Below are positions 61,625 to 64,000 of a stretch of 64,000 bases of DNA, piece after piece. Every line of letters starts with the position of its first letter. Positions within the stretch are counted from its first letter, which is position 1. The notes below the pieces were generated by a model. It ran no database searches. It was given only the letters and a program-made list of their open reading frames with translations, and was not told the DNA's origin. Source of the stretch: Cinnamomum chago (lineage: Eukaryota; Streptophyta; Magnoliopsida; Laurales; Lauraceae); assembly GCA_038049695.1 (NCBI GenBank), contig CP142451.1, positions 64,976,001 through 65,040,000 on the forward strand, read 5' to 3'. Position numbers and translations under genes: made by a program.

Positions 61625-63091
61625 TCATCCATGTGTCCTATTCATCTGGTACTCTTCCCACAAATTGTTTGCGAAGTTATCACGGAAGGCATGCCACTCA
61701 TCCCTTTCTCTTTGGCTGTATGGCCTGAAAACACCAGCCAGATCGACCTCGCTACATCCCTCCTCATTTTGGACCGCATCTATAGTACTAGTTTCAACAC
61801 AGACATCAATTCCATCGTTTTGCTCTAGGATGAAATTATGCAAAGTGCAGCAGGCATGTACTATCGACACTTGGTGGACGAAGTCATACTGGGGGGCTGT
61901 CCTTAAGATGGCAAAGCGCCCCTTTAAAAGTCCGAATGCCCTTTCGATCACATTTCGAGCTTGCAAATGCCTTTTATTAAAAAGTTCTTTTGGATCTTGC
62001 GGTGTTCTTCCTCGGTGGTCCTTCAAATGATATCGGACTCCACGGTAGGGTGCGAGGAATCCCGGAGCATTGGCAAATCCGGCGTCCACGAGGTAGTAGC
62101 GGCCTATTCGAATAGAGATCGGAGAATGAACGGTTACTTTCCATTTGATTGGGACGTTTATTGTTCAAGTGGGAGGAAAACAGAAGAGGGTAGGATGTAT
62201 ATACCTGGCGGCACGACCAGTGGATCGCCCCTTGTTAGAGCATTCTGTAGGACTCGTGCATCTGTTGCGGATCCCTCCCAGCCGGGGAGGACATACTGAA
62301 ATTTTAAGTCAAACCCACAAGCCGCTAGGACGTTCTGTGTCAACGTTCCCTTCCTATTTCGGTACGCTGATTGTGACTGCACTGGTAGGAAGGCGGGTAT
62401 GTGGGTGCCATCGATCGCACCGACGCAATCCTTGTTGAAAATTGTAAATCAGTGTGAGACTATAACACAGAACAGAACATGATCAATATTGCTCAGTTGA
62501 CGAGTGATCTTAAAAAAAAGGTACCCATTTTACCTTGAAGTTGGAAGGTCCCGCTGTTGTAAGTATGTTGGATTGTTTGACGAAGTTAGGTGCTAGTGTT
62601 AGAATCGCATTGAGAACTCCGTGGAAGTGCCGGCTAACTGTTTCCCCTGATCGCAGAAACCTCGATGCGATTGTTCTGTTTTTAACCGCATGTGCCAAAA
62701 TGTACAAGCATGTTGCGACCTCTTCCTCAACGGTGACCTCGCGAGTGTCTTTCAGCAGCCCTCTCACTCTGAGCAGCTCGCAAAGGTAATCAAAGCTCTC
62801 CTTGTTCATTCTAAGCTGACTAATACACTCTTCGTCCCTCCCTTTTGTTAACTTCGAAAGGTAGTGGGCTCTTTCAACAGTTCTCTTGTTCCAGGACTCC
62901 GACTTATTTTGATACTGGAAAAGCACTCCGGCTGCAGCCACGACCTGCACTTGCCATGCAGCCAAGGCTGCCCAAAGAACTGCAAGAACAACTTTCTTTT
63001 TTTTTTTTTTTGCTTCCCTCTTCTCTTTATTTGACTGTTTATAGAAGGATCTTCTACCCTCCATCTGATTGTCGCAAGCTTGTAGTGGCAA
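61625..63091 (-). CDS. PIF/Harbinger transposase (DDE), apparently intact
   Basis: Three exons (62,534-63,091, 62,205-62,430 and 61,625-62,103) join with GT-AG borders and correct phases to give 420 residues. Exon 1 encodes a basic N-terminus with a six-lysine run (from a long A/T tract near 63,000-63,012) and the helical region MNKESFDYLCELLRVRGLL ... ASRFLRSGETVSRHFHGVL. Exons 2 and 3 form the DDE nuclease: first Asp in DCVGAIDGTHIPAF, second in WEGSATDARVL, Glu in NVIERAFGLLKGRF. The family cuts and pastes DNA with a TTA/TAA-type 3-base target. A host-adopted ALP1/HARBI1-like gene is the alternative, but the Myb-like neighbour favours a transposon. MPLQA or the later MEGRRS could be the start. 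Confidence 0.9.
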
Positions 63092-64000
63092 ATTCCAAGC
63101 GTGGTATTCAAAGGACTTGATACACAGAGAGGATAGATATAAAATGGATTTTTGACCGTTTCACAAGATGTTTGCGCCAACATTCCAGAGACCAATATTA
63201 AAAATACAAGTTGTAAACAACAGCGCAGACGTTAATGGTAGTGATATCAGATCCTCATTTCACTCATATAGCACAGAGAGATTCTTATTTAGATAATGTT
63301 GACACGTACGATATCGTATGCAATCAATCAAGTTGTAGAAACAGCATAGGAAACTTTCCAGCAAATTTGTGCTGTTTTACAATACAAGTGATCTCAGTTA
63401 ACAAATAGATGGATCAAGCCAGTCGACTCTGTTGCATGTAAGTTTCAGTATAATACACGTCTTAGGTGTGAAACCCAGCAAACGAACCGAAGGAAATTAT
63501 CAACAAGTAGCTTTTAGACTAAAATTGATTGTTTTACAGTAAACAGACGTTGGAAATAGAGGAAAGAGTCTATACCTTGCTCGTCCACGGACATGTTCTG
63601 TATCGTATCGGAAGTCATCTTACTCGATCTCTATTTCTGCACCCGTTATTCATCATCAACTGCCACTGCTTCTTTTTTATAGAGGGATTTTGTGAATGGG
63701 TACGGAATGAGCAATTGCTATAAGATCTCTGCTAGATATGTTGAGCTTCTTCTGGATCTGTATGATGAATAGCCTGTCCTCTCACATCAATGCCCAAATC
63801 TAAAGTAATCCCTCTACCAAGATTTATCCTCCATCAGCTCTCGCACATTTACTCGTTCTGGAGACTCAAGGTTGCCTACGAACGCAGATCTATCACGGCT
63901 ATATGTCAGGCATCACTGGTCTTTCATTGGGAAGAAGAGATGAACATCTGGATAGATGTTGCTTAGAAGTTATAGTCCCTGACAACGTTGATGGATATGT
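63092..64000. other. Upstream region of the transposase gene
   Basis: No gene and no recognisable terminal inverted repeat before the window ends, so the Harbinger element probably continues past 64,000. A plus-strand frame at 63,529-63,723 has no domain. Confidence 0.45.

Overview
The window is nuclear DNA from a flowering plant. The signs are Tat-like and chromovirus Ty3/Gypsy elements, Ty1/Copia elements primed by initiator-Met tRNA, a CACTA transposon, a PIF/Harbinger transposon, and plant-only protein families (cysteine-rich receptor kinase, heavy-metal-associated isoprenylated protein, plant mobile domain). I cannot name the species. No rRNA, tRNA, CRISPR or organelle sequence was seen.

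Bases 1-26,731 are one old minus-strand Gypsy element of the Tat type (Gypsy-1), opened by three later insertions. These are Copia-1 (612-9,800, plus strand), Copia-2 (12,695-22,543, minus strand, very young) and a solo LTR related to Copia-1 (23,407-25,166). Target duplications bound Copia-2 (GTGGG) and the solo LTR (CTGCA) exactly. Copia-1 has a 4-of-5 match.

Bases 26,772-50,576 lie between the two ends of one CACTA transposon (termini CACTACAACA, duplication TAA). Without later insertions it is about 6.3 kb. It shows no transposase but carries pieces of two host genes: the start of what looks like tRNA-splicing endonuclease subunit SEN54, and four exons of a cysteine-rich receptor-like kinase (CRK). 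A large chromovirus (Gypsy-2, 30,652-48,118, duplication TTAAC) sits in a CRK intron. Inside that is a 7.9-kb non-autonomous element with a single gag-like reading frame (36,070-43,971, duplication TGCCT). This is four-level nesting with every boundary visible.

Bases 50,577-64,000 hold no LTR element. They contain a decayed HIPP gene and then a compact cluster of four genes. These are an 11-exon gene fusing a plant mobile domain to a Ulp1/C48 protease (plus strand), and on the minus strand a 128-residue GRF zinc-finger membrane protein, a Myb/SANT-like DNA-binding protein and a PIF/Harbinger transposase with its DDE residues. The last two are the usual Harbinger pair. The first two may be cargo of the same element, but I could not find its terminal repeats.

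Two structural patterns recur in unrelated LTR elements here. First, clusters of four short palindromes are set as two pairs with about 21 bp within a pair. Second, an inverted repeat brackets the polypurine tract and the first bases of the 3' LTR, with a loop of 25-30 nt.
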